A DNA stretch of 64,000 nt. It comes from Hydrogenophaga crocea. Lineage in GTDB: Bacteria > Pseudomonadota > Gammaproteobacteria > Burkholderiales > Burkholderiaceae_C. The first letter of the stretch is position 1. Each line of letters starts with the position of its first letter. Positions 1 through 8,710 of this stretch are shown in pieces. The stretch is from NCBI RefSeq assembly GCF_011388215.1, contig NZ_CP049989.1, positions 744,001-808,000 on the forward strand, read 5' to 3'. Position numbers and translations under genes: made by a program. Below the pieces are notes generated by a model. It was not told where the DNA came from. It searched no databases and saw nothing but the letters and a program-made list of their open reading frames with translations.

Positions 1-1
1 G

Positions 2-643
2 CCGCCGTACCAGACCTACATCGAATACAAGGTCTACATGGTGCCGGGCCTGCTCGGCATGGTGGCGCTGTTCAACGGCATGCAGAGCTCGCTGTCCATG
101 GTCTACGACCGCGAGATGGGCGTGATGCGCCTGCTGCTCACCGCGCCGCTGCCGCGTGGCTGGCTGCTGGGCTTCAAGCTGCTGGGCAGCACGGTGCTGT
201 CGGTGCTGCAGATGGCGGTGTTCCTGCTGATCGCCGTGGCGTTCGGCATCGACCTCGCCTGGGGCGATCTGCCCGGCCTGCTGCTGGCCATGGCCTGCGC
301 GGCCACCATGCTGGCCGCACTCGGTCTGATGCTCTCGGTGTACGTGAAGCAGCTCGAAAACTTCGCCGGCACCATGAACTTCGTGATCTTCCCCATGTTC
401 TTCATCAGCCCCGCGCTGTACCCGCTGTGGAAGCTGGAGGAAGCGGGCGCCTGGTGGCTGCTGATGCTGGCGCGCTGGAACCCCTTCACCCACGCGGTCG
501 AGGCCATGCGCTTCGCGAGCGTCGGGCAGTTCAACGCCACGGCCTGGGCCGTGGTGCTGGGCTGCGGCGCGGTGTTCTTCGTGCTCGCGCTGCGCGGCTA
601 CGACCCGCAGCGCGGCTTCATCAAAACCAAGGGCGGAGGCTGA
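2..643 (+). CDS. pedC: ABC-2 type transporter permease, PedC-like (5' end missing)
   Basis: The reading frame is open at the left edge, so the N-terminus is missing and only about 213 residues are seen. The visible part has five or so hydrophobic segments, and its first part contains the MVYDREMGVMRLLLTAP stretch typical of ABC-2 export permeases, where the loop after the first visible helices contacts the ATPase. It ends with the amphipathic YDPQRGF tail. ABC exporters of this family (PedC type) are a known companion of PQQ alcohol dehydrogenases, and the next genes are also quinoprotein-associated, so I infer it belongs to that system. The substrate is unknown. The ATPase should lie just left of the window. 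The stop is followed within 3 bases by possible GTG starts of the next gene, suggesting one transcript. Confidence 0.85.
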   Translation, partial: PPYQTYIEYKVYMVPGLLGMVALFNGMQSSLSMVYDREMGVMRLLLTAPLPRGWLLGFKLLGSTVLSVLQMAVFLLIAVAFGIDLAWGDLPGLLLAMACAATMLAALGLMLSVYVKQLENFAGTMNFVIFPMFFISPALYPLWKLEEAGAWWLLMLARWNPFTHAVEAMRFASVGQFNATAWAVVLGCGAVFFVLALRGYDPQRGFIKTKGGG

Positions 644-663
644 CCGTGGTGCTTCGTGTCTCG

Positions 664-1440
664 ATGCAACGCCGCGCCGTGCTGGGCGCGGCCGCACTGG
701 CCGCCGCCGGCGTGCGCGCGGCCGACGATCCCACCGGCGGCGACCCGCTGGGCTCCATGCAATGGCCCGGGCTGCGTCAGCAGTACCTGGCCGGCGCGCC
801 GCTGCGCTTCAGCGAGGCGGTGAAGGTGCAGGGCCCGCGCTTCGCCGACGACGCCATGAACGTGCCGATCCAGGTCGACGCGCGCGCGCTCGCGCCGTTG
901 GGCGTGGAGCGCATCCAGGTGGTGGTGGACCGCAATCCGGTGCGCGAGGTGCTCACCTACGAGCCGCTGCGCGCGCTGCCCATGCTGGCGTTCCGCATCC
1001 GCATGGAGCAGGCCTCGCCGGTGCGTGCCTTCGTGAAAACCCGCGACGGCCAGTGGCACGTGGGCGGCAGCTGGGTACAGGCCGCGGGCGGCGGCTGCAC
1101 CGTGCCCGGCGCCACGCGCGCCGACGGTTCGTGGAGCCGCACCCTCAACCAGGTGCAGGCACGGGTGTTCGACGACCTCATCGAAGGCAGCCGGCGCTTG
1201 CGCCTGCGCGTGATGCACCCCATGGACACGGGGCTGGTGGCGGGCATCCCGGCGTTCTACATCGAGCGGCTGGAGCTGGCCGACAGCGCCGGCCAGCCCT
1301 GGTGGCGCGTGGCGCTGCACGAGCCGGTGAGCGAGAACCCGCTGCTCACCTTCGAGCTGCCGGCGCGCGCGCGCGGCGTGATGCTGCTGCGCGGGCGCGA
1401 CAACAACGGCAACCGCATCGAGGCCGAGGTGGCGGCATGA
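664..1440 (+). CDS. quinoprotein dehydrogenase-associated SoxYZ-like carrier protein
   Basis: The 258-residue product has a signal-like N-terminus (positively charged start, then an Ala-rich stretch ending near ADD at 20-22), so it is probably periplasmic. It combines a SoxY-like first half and a SoxZ-like second half. The SoxY half ends in a GGGC motif with Cys145, the position where SoxY carries its sulfur adduct; the SoxZ half follows from about residue 160. The family is known as the fused SoxYZ-like carrier found beside PQQ dehydrogenases, and its cargo is not established. The ATG at 664 gives the cleanest signal sequence; GTG codons at 646 and 649 are alternatives. The stop overlaps the next start in ATGA, so translation is probably coupled to the metallohydrolase. 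Confidence 0.85.
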   Translation: MQRRAVLGAAALAAAGVRAADDPTGGDPLGSMQWPGLRQQYLAGAPLRFSEAVKVQGPRFADDAMNVPIQVDARALAPLGVERIQVVVDRNPVREVLTYEPLRALPMLAFRIRMEQASPVRAFVKTRDGQWHVGGSWVQAAGGGCTVPGATRADGSWSRTLNQVQARVFDDLIEGSRRLRLRVMHPMDTGLVAGIPAFYIERLELADSAGQPWWRVALHEPVSENPLLTFELPARARGVMLLRGRDNNGNRIEAEVAA

Positions 1441-2378
1441 AGCGCGCCGCGCTGGCGTTGTGGCTGCTGGCGGTGGCCGGGGCCGCGGCGGCGCAGCCCT
1501 TGCGCTACGAGCTTCAGCCGCGCCGCATCGCCGACGGCCACTGGGTGATCGAGGGCGCGGTCGAGGACTTCTCGCGCGCCAACGGCTGCAACATCATCAA
1601 CACCGCCTTCGTGAGCACGGGCGAGGGCGTGGTGGTGATCAACACCGGGCCGTCGAAGCGCTACGGACAGGCCCAGCGCGAGGCCGTGGCCGCCACCACG
1701 CGCGAGCCGGTGCAGCGCGTGCTGAGCCTGAACCTGCACCCCGACTACTTCTTCGGCCACCAGGCCTGGGCGGACGTGCCCACGCAGGCCCTGGCGGGCA
1801 CGGTGGGCGGCATGCGCGCCGAAGGCGCGGCCTACGCCGACAACCTCTACCGCCTCTGCGGCGACTGGATGCGCGACACCGAGGCCACGCCCGCGCGCGA
1901 AGCCATCGCGCCGCAGGCCCTGGCCACGGCCACGCGGCGCCTCGAGCTGCGCCGCCTGAGCGGCCACACCGCCGACGACCTGGTGGTGATCGACCGCGCG
2001 GCCGGTGTGCTGTACGCGGGCGGCCTGGTGTTCAGCGAGCGCGTGCCCACCACGCCGCACGCCGACTTCGAGGCCTGGCTGGCCGCGCTCGACACCTTGC
2101 AGCGCTGGCACGCCGAAGGCCAGTGGCGCGTGGTCGTGCCCTCGCACGGCCCGGTGCACGAGGGCCTGCGCGGCATCGAGCAGACGCGCGACTGGCTGCG
2201 CTGGATCACCGGCCTCATGCGCGAGCGCGCCGAGCGCGGCGTGGACCTGAGCGAGCTGCTGCGCGAGCCGGTGCCCGCGCGCTTCGCGGCCTGGGCCGCG
2301 CAACCGGCCGAGTGGCACCGCACGCTCGCGCAGTGGTACCCGGTGTACGAGCGGCGCGCGCTGGGCGGGGGGCGCTGA
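1437..2378 (+). CDS. quinoprotein relay system zinc metallohydrolase 1
   Basis: The 313-residue product starts with a clear Sec signal (MKRAALALWLLAVAGAAAAQ) and is a metallo-beta-lactamase-fold protein related to SoxH. The metal motif is seen as NLHPDYFFGH, with His101, Asp103 and His108; a later SGHTADD stretch and the C-terminal PSHGPV fit the other metal ligands of the fold. Members next to PQQ dehydrogenases and the SoxYZ-like carrier are known as 'quinoprotein relay' hydrolase 1, but the reaction is not known. The gene overlaps the carrier gene by 4 bases, so the two proteins probably act together in the periplasm. A second member of the system lies at 14929-15912. Confidence 0.85.
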   Translation: MKRAALALWLLAVAGAAAAQPLRYELQPRRIADGHWVIEGAVEDFSRANGCNIINTAFVSTGEGVVVINTGPSKRYGQAQREAVAATTREPVQRVLSLNLHPDYFFGHQAWADVPTQALAGTVGGMRAEGAAYADNLYRLCGDWMRDTEATPAREAIAPQALATATRRLELRRLSGHTADDLVVIDRAAGVLYAGGLVFSERVPTTPHADFEAWLAALDTLQRWHAEGQWRVVVPSHGPVHEGLRGIEQTRDWLRWITGLMRERAERGVDLSELLREPVPARFAAWAAQPAEWHRTLAQWYPVYERRALGGGR

Positions 2379-2391
2379 AGCGGCTTCTAGA

Positions 2392-2763
2392 ATGCGGGCG
2401 CCCATGTCCTTCCCGGCGCTGAACGCTTTCGCCCTGTGCCTTGTGATGCTGCTGAGCACCGTGCTCGGCGGCCCGGTGGTGTCCGTCCCGTCCGGGGACA
2501 CCGCCGCCTGGGGCGCGAGCGCGGAGCTGCCGCTGCGCAGCGCCAGCCTGCGCAGCGGCGACCTCAAGCCCTTCGGCGCCGAGCGCCGTGCGGCCAAGAA
2601 GGCCACGGCGAAGAAGATCGACGACGCCCTGCCACCCGGTGCGACCCCGCTCGTGCTGGCGGCTTGGGCCGATGCCGGCCCGGCCCCGACCGCGCAGCAC
2701 CCGCTGCCCGCGCCGCTGCCCGCCGGCTATCTCGCGCGCGCGCCGCCGCTCCCCGCGGCCTGA
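2392..2763 (+). CDS. small secreted Ala/Pro-rich protein, unknown function
   Basis: A 123-residue frame with a hydrophobic N-terminal segment (residues about 8-27) that looks like a signal peptide or anchor, followed by a charged Lys/Ala stretch near residues 65-76 and a Pro/Ala-rich tail. No known domain is recognised. A TAGAAT sequence just before the first ATG resembles a -10 box, so the second ATG at 2404 (MSFPAL) is an equally possible start. It sits between the relay hydrolase and the alcohol dehydrogenase on the same strand. The high GC content makes chance open frames common here, so confidence is only moderate. Confidence 0.5.
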   Translation: MRAPMSFPALNAFALCLVMLLSTVLGGPVVSVPSGDTAAWGASAELPLRSASLRSGDLKPFGAERRAAKKATAKKIDDALPPGATPLVLAAWADAGPAPTAQHPLPAPLPAGYLARAPPLPAA

Positions 2764-2814
2764 CGTCGCGCGCACCCCCGGTGCGCTGTTCCCGCAACAA
2801 CCGGATCTTTCTTC

Positions 2815-2979
2815 ATGGACAACATGGACATCATGTGGGCCGCCTACGCGCTGCCCGTTCTGCTGCTCTGGATGGCCTGGCGCGAACGCCGCAGCCGCAA
2901 CACCCCGGACGCGCGCCTGCTCGGCACGCTCGCCGCACTCAGCGCCGCCATCGTGGGTTCGTACGAACTGCTGCTCTGA
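2815..2979 (+). CDS. small membrane protein, unknown function
   Basis: A 54-residue frame starting MDNMDIMWAAYALPVLLLWM. It has two hydrophobic segments, about residues 7-20 and 37-53, separated by an Arg-rich loop (WRERRSRN). This hairpin arrangement with a basic loop is typical of a small inner-membrane protein with the loop in the cytoplasm. It is too short for a confident family call and I do not recognise it. It lies just upstream of the regulated promoter of the quinoprotein dehydrogenase and may belong to the upstream transcript. Confidence 0.45.
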   Translation: MDNMDIMWAAYALPVLLLWMAWRERRSRNTPDARLLGTLAALSAAIVGSYELLL

Positions 2980-3123
2980 GGTCGCCAACGCCCCGCGCGC
3001 CCCACGCGCGACCGCTGTGCCGGTGCTTCGTTTTTGAACACTGTCACAGCCGCGACCGTGGTGGCGCTGCGGCGTGGCGCAGTGGCGGGGGCCTCAGGCG
3101 GCCCGATCTGTCTCAAAAACCGC

Positions 3124-3138
3124 TGGCACGGTTGTTGC
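3124..3138 (+). promoter_or_regulatory. sigma-54 (-24/-12) promoter for the quinoprotein alcohol dehydrogenase
   Basis: The sequence TGGCACG, four bases, then TTGC matches the sigma-54 consensus exactly, with GG and GC ten bases apart. Transcription should begin near 3150, giving a leader of about 97 bases before the GTG start at 3247. An AcoR-type sigma-54 activator is encoded at 15928-17940 in the same locus. The element ACACTGT at 3038-3044, about 80 bp upstream, recurs at 18168-18174 before pedF and may be part of an activator site; that is inference. Confidence 0.8.
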
Positions 3139-3246
3139 CATTTCTGTCGTGTGCCGGGCCCATGCCGAGGGGGCGAGGCCAGGCCACGGGCGATCGCGCG
3201 GGTGCGCGGGCGCCGAACAACCACCCACGACAGCAGGAGACAAACC

Positions 3247-4968
3247 GTGAAACGCAGCCTATTGAGCCTCTTGGTCCTGGCCGCCACCGCCCACGTGGGC
3301 GCGCAGGGCGTGACGGACGCGATGATTGCCGACGACGCGAAGTCGACCAACAACGTGTTGAGCTGGGGCCTGGGTACCCAGGGGCAGCGCCACTCGCCGC
3401 TCACCGGCATCAACGCCAAGAACATCAACCGCCTCACGCCGGCGTGGTCGATGTCGTTCGGCGGCGAGAAGCAGCGCGGCCAGCAGAGCCAGCCGCTGGT
3501 GCACAACGGCAAGATGTTCGTCACGGCCTCGTACTCGCGCATCTTCGCGCTCGACGCCAAGACGGGCAACAAGCTCTGGAAGTACGAGCACCGCCTGCCC
3601 GAGGGCATCATGCCCTGCTGCGACGTGATCAACCGCGGCGCCGCGCTCTACGACAACCTGGTGATCTTCGGCACGCTCGACGCCCAGCTCGTGGCGCTCG
3701 ACCAGGACACCGGCAAGGTCGTGTGGCGCGAGAAGATCGACGACTACAGCGCGGGCTACAGCTACACCGCCGCGCCCCTGATCGCCGAGGGCCTGCTGCT
3801 CACCGGCGTGTCGGGCGGCGAATTCGGCGTGATCGGCCGCGTCGAGGCGCGCGACCCCAAGACCGGCAAGATGGTGTGGACGCGCCCCGTGGTCGAAGGC
3901 CACATGGGCTACAAGGACGGCAAGGAGAACGGCATCTCCGGCACCACCAACGCGTCGTGGCCCGGTGAGACCTGGAAGACCGGTGGCGCGGCCACCTGGC
4001 TCGGCGGCACCTACGACCCCAAGACCGGCCTGGCCTACTTCGGCACCGGCAACCCCGGCCCCTGGAACAGCCACGTGCGCAAGGGCGACAACCTGTACTC
4101 GGCCTCGACCGTGGCGATCGAGGTCAAGACCGGCCAGATCAAGTGGCACTACCAGAACACGCCCAACGACGGCTGGGACTACGACGGCGTGAACGAGTTC
4201 GTGACCTTCGACATGGACGGCAAGCGCGTGGGCGCCAAGGCCGACCGCAACGGCTTCTTCTACGTGAACGACGCCGCCACGGGCAAGCTGCTCAACGCCT
4301 TCCCCTTCGTCAAGAAGGTCACCTGGGCCACCGGCATCGACCTCAAGACCGGCCGCCCGAACTTCGTCGACGACAACCGCCCGGGTGACCCCACGGGCGC
4401 GGGCGGCGACGGCGCCAAGGGCAAGGCGGTGTTCTCGGCCCCGGGCTTCCTGGGCGGCAAGAACCAGATGCCCATGGCCTACAGCCCCAAGACCGGCCTG
4501 TTCTACGTGCCCACCAACGAATGGGGCATGGAGATCTGGAACGAGCCCATCACCTACAAGAAGGGCGCGGCCTTCCTGGGCGCGGGCTTCACCATCAAGC
4601 CGCTGTTCGACGACCACATCGGTTCGCTGCGCGCGATCGATCCCAAGACCGGCAAGGTGGCCTGGGAGGTCAAGAACAGCGCGCCGCTGTGGGGCGGTGT
4701 GCTGACCGCGGGCGACCTCGTGTTCTGGGGCACGCCCGAAGGCTTCCTGAAGGCCGCCGATGCCAAGACCGGCAAGGTCGTGTGGCAGTTCCAGACCGGC
4801 TCGGGCATCGTGGCCCCGCCCATCACCTGGACCGAGGGCGGCGAGCAGTACCTGAGCGTGGTGAGCGGCTGGGGTGGCGCCGTGCCGCTGTGGGGCGGTG
4901 AAGTGGCCAAGAAGGTCAACTTCCTCGAACAGGGCGGCTCGGTCTGGACCTTCAAGCTGATGAAGTAA
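3247..4968 (+). CDS. PQQ-dependent alcohol dehydrogenase, lanthanide type (PedH/ExaF-like)
   Basis: A 573-residue periplasmic quinoprotein with a signal peptide cleaved near residue 20 and the eight-bladed propeller typical of methanol/ethanol dehydrogenases. Cys124-Cys125 form the vicinal disulfide over PQQ. Metal ligands are seen as Glu192 (GEFG) and Asn269 (GNPGPWN), and the catalytic base is Asp311. Asp313, two residues later (WDYDG), is the residue that marks lanthanide-dependent enzymes such as XoxF, ExaF and PedH; calcium enzymes have Ala or Ser there. It would oxidise alcohols to aldehydes and pass electrons to a cytochrome c. The GTG start is chosen because AGGAGA lies 7 bases upstream and the signal peptide begins there. 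A sigma-54 promoter precedes it and a strong terminator follows. Confidence 0.95.
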   Translation: MKRSLLSLLVLAATAHVGAQGVTDAMIADDAKSTNNVLSWGLGTQGQRHSPLTGINAKNINRLTPAWSMSFGGEKQRGQQSQPLVHNGKMFVTASYSRIFALDAKTGNKLWKYEHRLPEGIMPCCDVINRGAALYDNLVIFGTLDAQLVALDQDTGKVVWREKIDDYSAGYSYTAAPLIAEGLLLTGVSGGEFGVIGRVEARDPKTGKMVWTRPVVEGHMGYKDGKENGISGTTNASWPGETWKTGGAATWLGGTYDPKTGLAYFGTGNPGPWNSHVRKGDNLYSASTVAIEVKTGQIKWHYQNTPNDGWDYDGVNEFVTFDMDGKRVGAKADRNGFFYVNDAATGKLLNAFPFVKKVTWATGIDLKTGRPNFVDDNRPGDPTGAGGDGAKGKAVFSAPGFLGGKNQMPMAYSPKTGLFYVPTNEWGMEIWNEPITYKKGAAFLGAGFTIKPLFDDHIGSLRAIDPKTGKVAWEVKNSAPLWGGVLTAGDLVFWGTPEGFLKAADAKTGKVVWQFQTGSGIVAPPITWTEGGEQYLSVVSGWGGAVPLWGGEVAKKVNFLEQGGSVWTFKLMK

Positions 4969-5005
4969 GCCCCGCCAGCGACTCCTGGTTTTTTCGTGGT
5001 GTTCA

Positions 5006-5044
5006 CGGGTGGCCCGCCTCGGGGGTGGGCCACCCGCTTTTTTT
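5006..5044 (+). terminator. Rho-independent terminator after the alcohol dehydrogenase
   Basis: A perfect 9-bp stem (GGGTGGCCC at 5007-5015 with GGGCCACCC at 5027-5035, extended by one C-G pair) with an 11-base loop is followed by seven T residues at 5038-5044. It lies only 14 bp before the cytochrome start, so the cytochrome is probably expressed by partial readthrough at a lower level than the dehydrogenase. Confidence 0.85.
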
Positions 5045-5058
5045 CTCCGCTCCGTTCC

Positions 5059-5376
5059 ATGCGATATCTGATCTTCATCGGCCTGACCGCGGCCGCGGGC
5101 CTGGCGCAGGCCGCCGACCTCAACGCCGCCGTGGACCTCGCGAAGGCCAGCGGCTGCTACTCGTGCCACGCCAACGCCGAGAAGGTGGTGGGCCCGGCGT
5201 TCTCGGCCATTGCCGACAAGTACAAGGACGAGAAGGACGCCGCCGCGTCGCTCGCGCAATCGATCCAGAACGGCTCCAAGGGCAAGTGGGGCCGCATTCC
5301 CATGCCCGCGCACCCCAGCCTGAGCGCGGCCGACCTCAAGACGCTGTCGGCCTGGGTGCTCACGGTCAAGCCCTGA
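5059..5376 (+). CDS. class I cytochrome c (c-551/c-552 type)
   Basis: A 105-residue periplasmic cytochrome with a signal peptide ending near Ala19. Heme is bound at CYSCH (Cys33, Cys36, His37), and Met82 in the IPMPAH segment is the expected sixth ligand, a pattern typical of c-551/c-552 cytochromes. Its place directly after the quinoprotein dehydrogenase indicates a role as its electron acceptor or the next carrier toward the oxidase. The start has no obvious Shine-Dalgarno and sits just after a strong terminator. It converges with the lipoprotein gene ending at 5404. Confidence 0.9.
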   Translation: MRYLIFIGLTAAAGLAQAADLNAAVDLAKASGCYSCHANAEKVVGPAFSAIADKYKDEKDAAASLAQSIQNGSKGKWGRIPMPAHPSLSAADLKTLSAWVLTVKP

Positions 5377-5403
5377 GGGCCCACGGCGCCGGCCAGCCGG
5401 CGT

Positions 5404-6213
5404 TCAGCGGCAGCGCACCACGGCGTTGCCGCCCGGCGCGCTGGCGCTGCTGTCGCGCGCCAGCACCTCGGCCGCGGGCCCGGCGTCTTTCGATTGCGCC
5501 TCGGCCCCGGCGCGCAGGCGCACCACGTCACCCACGCGCAGCGGCAGGCCCTCGGGCGCGCGCGCGATCCACACCGGCGCGTACCAGTCGCCGCCGTCCA
5601 CCACCTTGAGCTGGCAGGCCAGGCGCAGCACGCGGCCGGCGCGGAAGTCGTCGTCGCTGAAGGCCTCCAGGCGCTGCAGGCCGGCCTGGGCGAAGGGGTG
5701 CATCCAGCCGGGCACGGCGCCGCGCAGCCGAACGCGCCAGACGCTGCCCGGCAGACCGGCGGCGTGGCACAGCGTGGGCGTGCGCGCCGCGTCGGCCGTG
5801 CCCGCGGCGCTGCCCGCGAAGCCGCCGTGCAGGTGGGCGGGCGGCGGGCCACCGGGCCGCACGGGCCAGGCGGGACGCGGATCGCGCACCTCGATCACGC
5901 TGCCCGGCGCCAGCGAGGCGGCTGCGGTGCCCGCGGGCAGCAGCGCGGTCACGCCGGTCCAGCGCAGGCCCAGGGGGCGGGTGGCGTCGGGCTCGGCGCA
6001 TTCGCCCTGCACGAGGCGGCCGGCCTCCATCTCCTGCGCCGTCACGCCGGCGCGCAGCGCGGGGTGGAGCTCGGGATGGCCGTCGCGCAGCGCCTGGCGC
6101 TCGCGCAGCACCTCGACCACCTGCGCGCGCGTGTCGGCGCCCGCGCGTGGCGCGGTTTCGCAGCCGGCGAGCAGGGCCGCGGCGAACAGGGGCAGCAGCA
6201 TGGGGCGTTGCAT
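5404..6213 (-). CDS. lipoprotein of unknown function
   Basis: A 269-residue product with a lipoprotein signal (LLAGC, Cys18), so it is probably anchored in a membrane facing the periplasm. After the signal comes a segment with conserved-looking GECAEP and two later stretches rich in Val/Arg/Asp that suggest beta structure (SVIEVRDPRP near the middle, then WRVRLRG and LPLRVGDVVRLRAG). The repeated 'G-x-VIEVRD / GDVVRLRAG' pattern is like short OB-type or SH3-like barrels, but I do not recognise a named family. It is the last gene of the extended pqq operon, 5 bp after the acyl-CoA synthetase. A second ATG at 6201 is possible. Confidence 0.7.
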   Translation of the reverse strand: MQRPMLLPLFAAALLAGCETAPRAGADTRAQVVEVLRERQALRDGHPELHPALRAGVTAQEMEAGRLVQGECAEPDATRPLGLRWTGVTALLPAGTAAASLAPGSVIEVRDPRPAWPVRPGGPPPAHLHGGFAGSAAGTADAARTPTLCHAAGLPGSVWRVRLRGAVPGWMHPFAQAGLQRLEAFSDDDFRAGRVLRLACQLKVVDGGDWYAPVWIARAPEGLPLRVGDVVRLRAGAEAQSKDAGPAAEVLARDSSASAPGGNAVVRCR

Positions 6214-6218
6214 GGGGG

Positions 6219-7940
6219 TCAGCCGGCCTGGCGCAGCGCGGGGAAGTCTTCGTCGCGGTACTCGCGTTCGCCGCGCGCACCGCGCGCACCGCGGTCGAGT
6301 TCCTGCTTGCGCAATTGCACGCGGCGGATCTTGCCCGAGATGGTCTTGGGCAGTTCGTCCACGAACTCGATGCGGCGCACGCGCTTGTACGCCGCGAGCT
6401 GCTCGCGCGCGAAGCCCAGGATGTCCTGCGCGAGCGCGGGGCCGGGCGCGGCGCCGGCCGCGAGCAGCAGGTAGGCCTTGGGCACCAGGCCGCGGATGGG
6501 GTCGGGCGCGGGCACCACCGCCACCTCGACCACGGCCTCGTGTTCGATCAGCGCGCTTTCGAGCTCGAAGGGGCTGATGCGGTAGCCCGAGGCCTTGAAG
6601 ACGTCGTCGGCGCGGCCCACGAAGGTGAGGCAGCCATCGGCGTCGCGCACCGCGGTGTCGCCCGTGTGGTAGTGGCCGTCGCGCATGACCTCGGCGGTCT
6701 TCTCGGGGCTGTCCAGGTAGCCCACCATGAGGCCGAGCGGGCGCTGCGAGAGGTCGATGCAGACCTCGCCTTCGTCGGCCTCGTGGCCATCGGCGTCGAG
6801 CAGGCGGATGGTGTAGCCCGGCAGCGGCCGGCCCATGGAGCCGGGCTTGATCGGCTGCCCGCTCACGTTGCCGATCTGCGCGGTGGTCTCGGTCTGGCCG
6901 TAGCCGTCGCGCAGCCACAGGCCCCAGGCCGCGTGCACCTGCCCGATGATCTCGGGGTTGAGCGGCTCGCCCGCGCCGATGAGCTCGCGCAGCGCGAGCC
7001 GGTCTTTCCACGCGGCCAGGTCTTCCTGGATCAGCATGCGCCACACCGTGGGCGGGGCGCACAGGCTGGTGACGCCGCAGCGCGCGAGCGTGGCCAGCAG
7101 CGCGGGCGCCGAGAAGCGCGGCGTGTTGTGGATGAACACACAGGCGCCCGCGTTCCAGGGCGCGAAGAAGCAGCTCCAGGCGTGCTTGGCCCAGCCCGGC
7201 GACGAGATGTTCAGGTGCACGTCGCCCGGGCGCAGGCCGAGCCAGTACATGGTGGACAGGTGGCCCACGGGGTAGCTCTGGTGGGTGTGCAGCACGAGCT
7301 TGGGCTGGGCCGTGGTGCCCGAGGTGAAGTACAGCAGCAGCGGGTCGGTGGCGCGCGTGGGGCCGTCGGGCGTGAAGGTGTCGCTGTGCGAGGCCGCGGC
7401 CGCGATGTCGTGCCAGCCCTCGGGCACGGGCGCGTCGGCACTGGCCACGGCCACGCGCGTGAAGCCGCTGCCCAGGGCCGCGAACTTGGGGGCCTGCGCG
7501 GCGCCGGCCACCACGTGTCGGACCTCGCCGCGCGCGAGGCGGTCGCGCAGGTCGTCGGGCGTGAGCAGGTGGGTGGCGGGGATCAGCACCGCGCCGAGCT
7601 TGATGCACGCGAGCATGGTGTCCCACAAGGCCACCTCGTTGCCCAGCATGAGCAGCACGCGCTCGCCGCGCCGCACGCCCAGGCCGCGCAGGTAGTTGGC
7701 CATGCGGTTGGAGCGCGCGCGCATCTCGGCAAAGCCCAGGCGCTGCTCGCTGCCATCGGCCTCGGTGATCCAGAGCGCGGGGCCGTGGTGGTCTTGTGCG
7801 AGGGCGTCGAAGTGGTCGAGCGCCCAGTTGAAGTGCTCGAGCACCGGCCAGCGGAACTCGCGCCGGGCCTGGTCGGGGTGGTCGCGCAGGCGCAGCAGCT
7901 GTTGGCGGGCGGATTCGAAGGCGGGGTGGGCGGTGGTCAT
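6219..7940 (-). CDS. acyl-CoA synthetase (AMP-forming, medium-chain type)
   Basis: A 573-residue member of the acyl-adenylate-forming superfamily. The ATP loop is TSGTTAQPK (206-214), with Ala where Gly is usual; GYGQTETT forms the adenine-binding motif; YHTGD and the hinge GRADDVFKASGYR follow; the catalytic lysine is Lys537 in PKTISGK. It would activate a carboxylic acid to its CoA ester through an acyl-AMP. In this operon it could take up the acids formed from alcohols by the PQQ dehydrogenase and aldehyde oxidation. It sits 89 bp after the upstream lipoprotein gene on the minus strand and is followed at once by another lipoprotein gene. Confidence 0.9.
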   Translation of the reverse strand: MTTAHPAFESARQQLLRLRDHPDQARREFRWPVLEHFNWALDHFDALAQDHHGPALWITEADGSEQRLGFAEMRARSNRMANYLRGLGVRRGERVLLMLGNEVALWDTMLACIKLGAVLIPATHLLTPDDLRDRLARGEVRHVVAGAAQAPKFAALGSGFTRVAVASADAPVPEGWHDIAAAASHSDTFTPDGPTRATDPLLLYFTSGTTAQPKLVLHTHQSYPVGHLSTMYWLGLRPGDVHLNISSPGWAKHAWSCFFAPWNAGACVFIHNTPRFSAPALLATLARCGVTSLCAPPTVWRMLIQEDLAAWKDRLALRELIGAGEPLNPEIIGQVHAAWGLWLRDGYGQTETTAQIGNVSGQPIKPGSMGRPLPGYTIRLLDADGHEADEGEVCIDLSQRPLGLMVGYLDSPEKTAEVMRDGHYHTGDTAVRDADGCLTFVGRADDVFKASGYRISPFELESALIEHEAVVEVAVVPAPDPIRGLVPKAYLLLAAGAAPGPALAQDILGFAREQLAAYKRVRRIEFVDELPKTISGKIRRVQLRKQELDRGARGARGEREYRDEDFPALRQAG

Positions 7941-8029
7941 GCGGGTTCGCTCGGGCGGGGGGGCGTTCGCGCCGCATCTTGGGTGCGCGGGCCCGCCCCG
8001 CCCAAGCGGGTTTTCCCCGGTGGGGGGTA

Positions 8030-8710
8030 TCAGTCCACCAGCTCGGCCACCAGCCGGCCGCCGACCATGAAGCCCGGCGGCACCGGCTCCTCGCGCTCGA
8101 ACTTCACCAGGCCTTGGCCCTTGCAGTACCACTCGCGGCTGGTGAGCGGCACGTTGGTGAAGCCGTTCACCGGGTCGGTGTAGAGGTTGAGCACCGCGCG
8201 GCCGACCACGCGCAGGCAGGGCCCGAAGCGGCCCGCGGGCGTGGTGACCTGGTCGTCGTCGGCCTCGATGCGCCAGCCCATGGGCACGCGGTGGCTGTGC
8301 TTGAGTTCGCGCGGGTGCTCGTTGCGGCGCAGGATCAGGTAGGGCACGGTGGGCGTGGTCCATTCGGTACCCACGGTGTAGGGCGCCTTGAGCACCCACA
8401 GGGGCTCTTTCTCGGGCGTGGGCTCGGCGTCGATGTCGAGCCGGATGGCCACGCGCCGGATGCCTTGCGCGTCTTCGCGCAGCCAGTAGGACACGCCCTC
8501 GGAGTGGTGGCGCACGGCCACGGGCTGGCCGTCGAGCGTGGCGGGGCTGGTCACGCGCAGGGTCCAGCGTTCGTCGGGCCGGCGCTCTTCGCTGTCCACG
8601 CGCACCGCGTAGGTCTGGCTGAAGCCCGTGTGCAAGGGGAACCAGGCCTCGCCGCCGGAGGGCGTGCAGGCTGCCAGCGGCCAGGCGGCGAGCAGCAGCA
8701 GCGCTTTCAT
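8030..8710 (-). CDS. lipoprotein of unknown function in extended pqq operon
   Basis: A 226-residue lipoprotein (signal MKALLLLAAWPLAAC, lipobox Cys15). The body is rich in beta-forming sequence with many Trp, Tyr and Arg residues, for example TYAVRVDSEERRPDERW and SHRVPMGWRIEADDD, which suggests a periplasmic beta-sandwich, but no family is recognised. The start overlaps the stop of the membrane protein upstream (ATGA at 8707-8710), so the two are translationally coupled. Together with the channel-like and ExbD-like genes further upstream it forms a four-gene envelope unit between pqqE and the acyl-CoA synthetase. Confidence 0.7.
   Translation of the reverse strand: MKALLLLAAWPLAACTPSGGEAWFPLHTGFSQTYAVRVDSEERRPDERWTLRVTSPATLDGQPVAVRHHSEGVSYWLREDAQGIRRVAIRLDIDAEPTPEKEPLWVLKAPYTVGTEWTTPTVPYLILRRNEHPRELKHSHRVPMGWRIEADDDQVTTPAGRFGPCLRVVGRAVLNLYTDPVNGFTNVPLTSREWYCKGQGLVKFEREEPVPPGFMVGGRLVAELVD

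Noticed and set aside
3259..5313. Long open frame on the minus strand opposite the alcohol dehydrogenase
   Set aside because: It is Arg/His/Gly-rich, has no recognisable domain and mirrors a conserved gene; such antisense frames are common in high-GC DNA.
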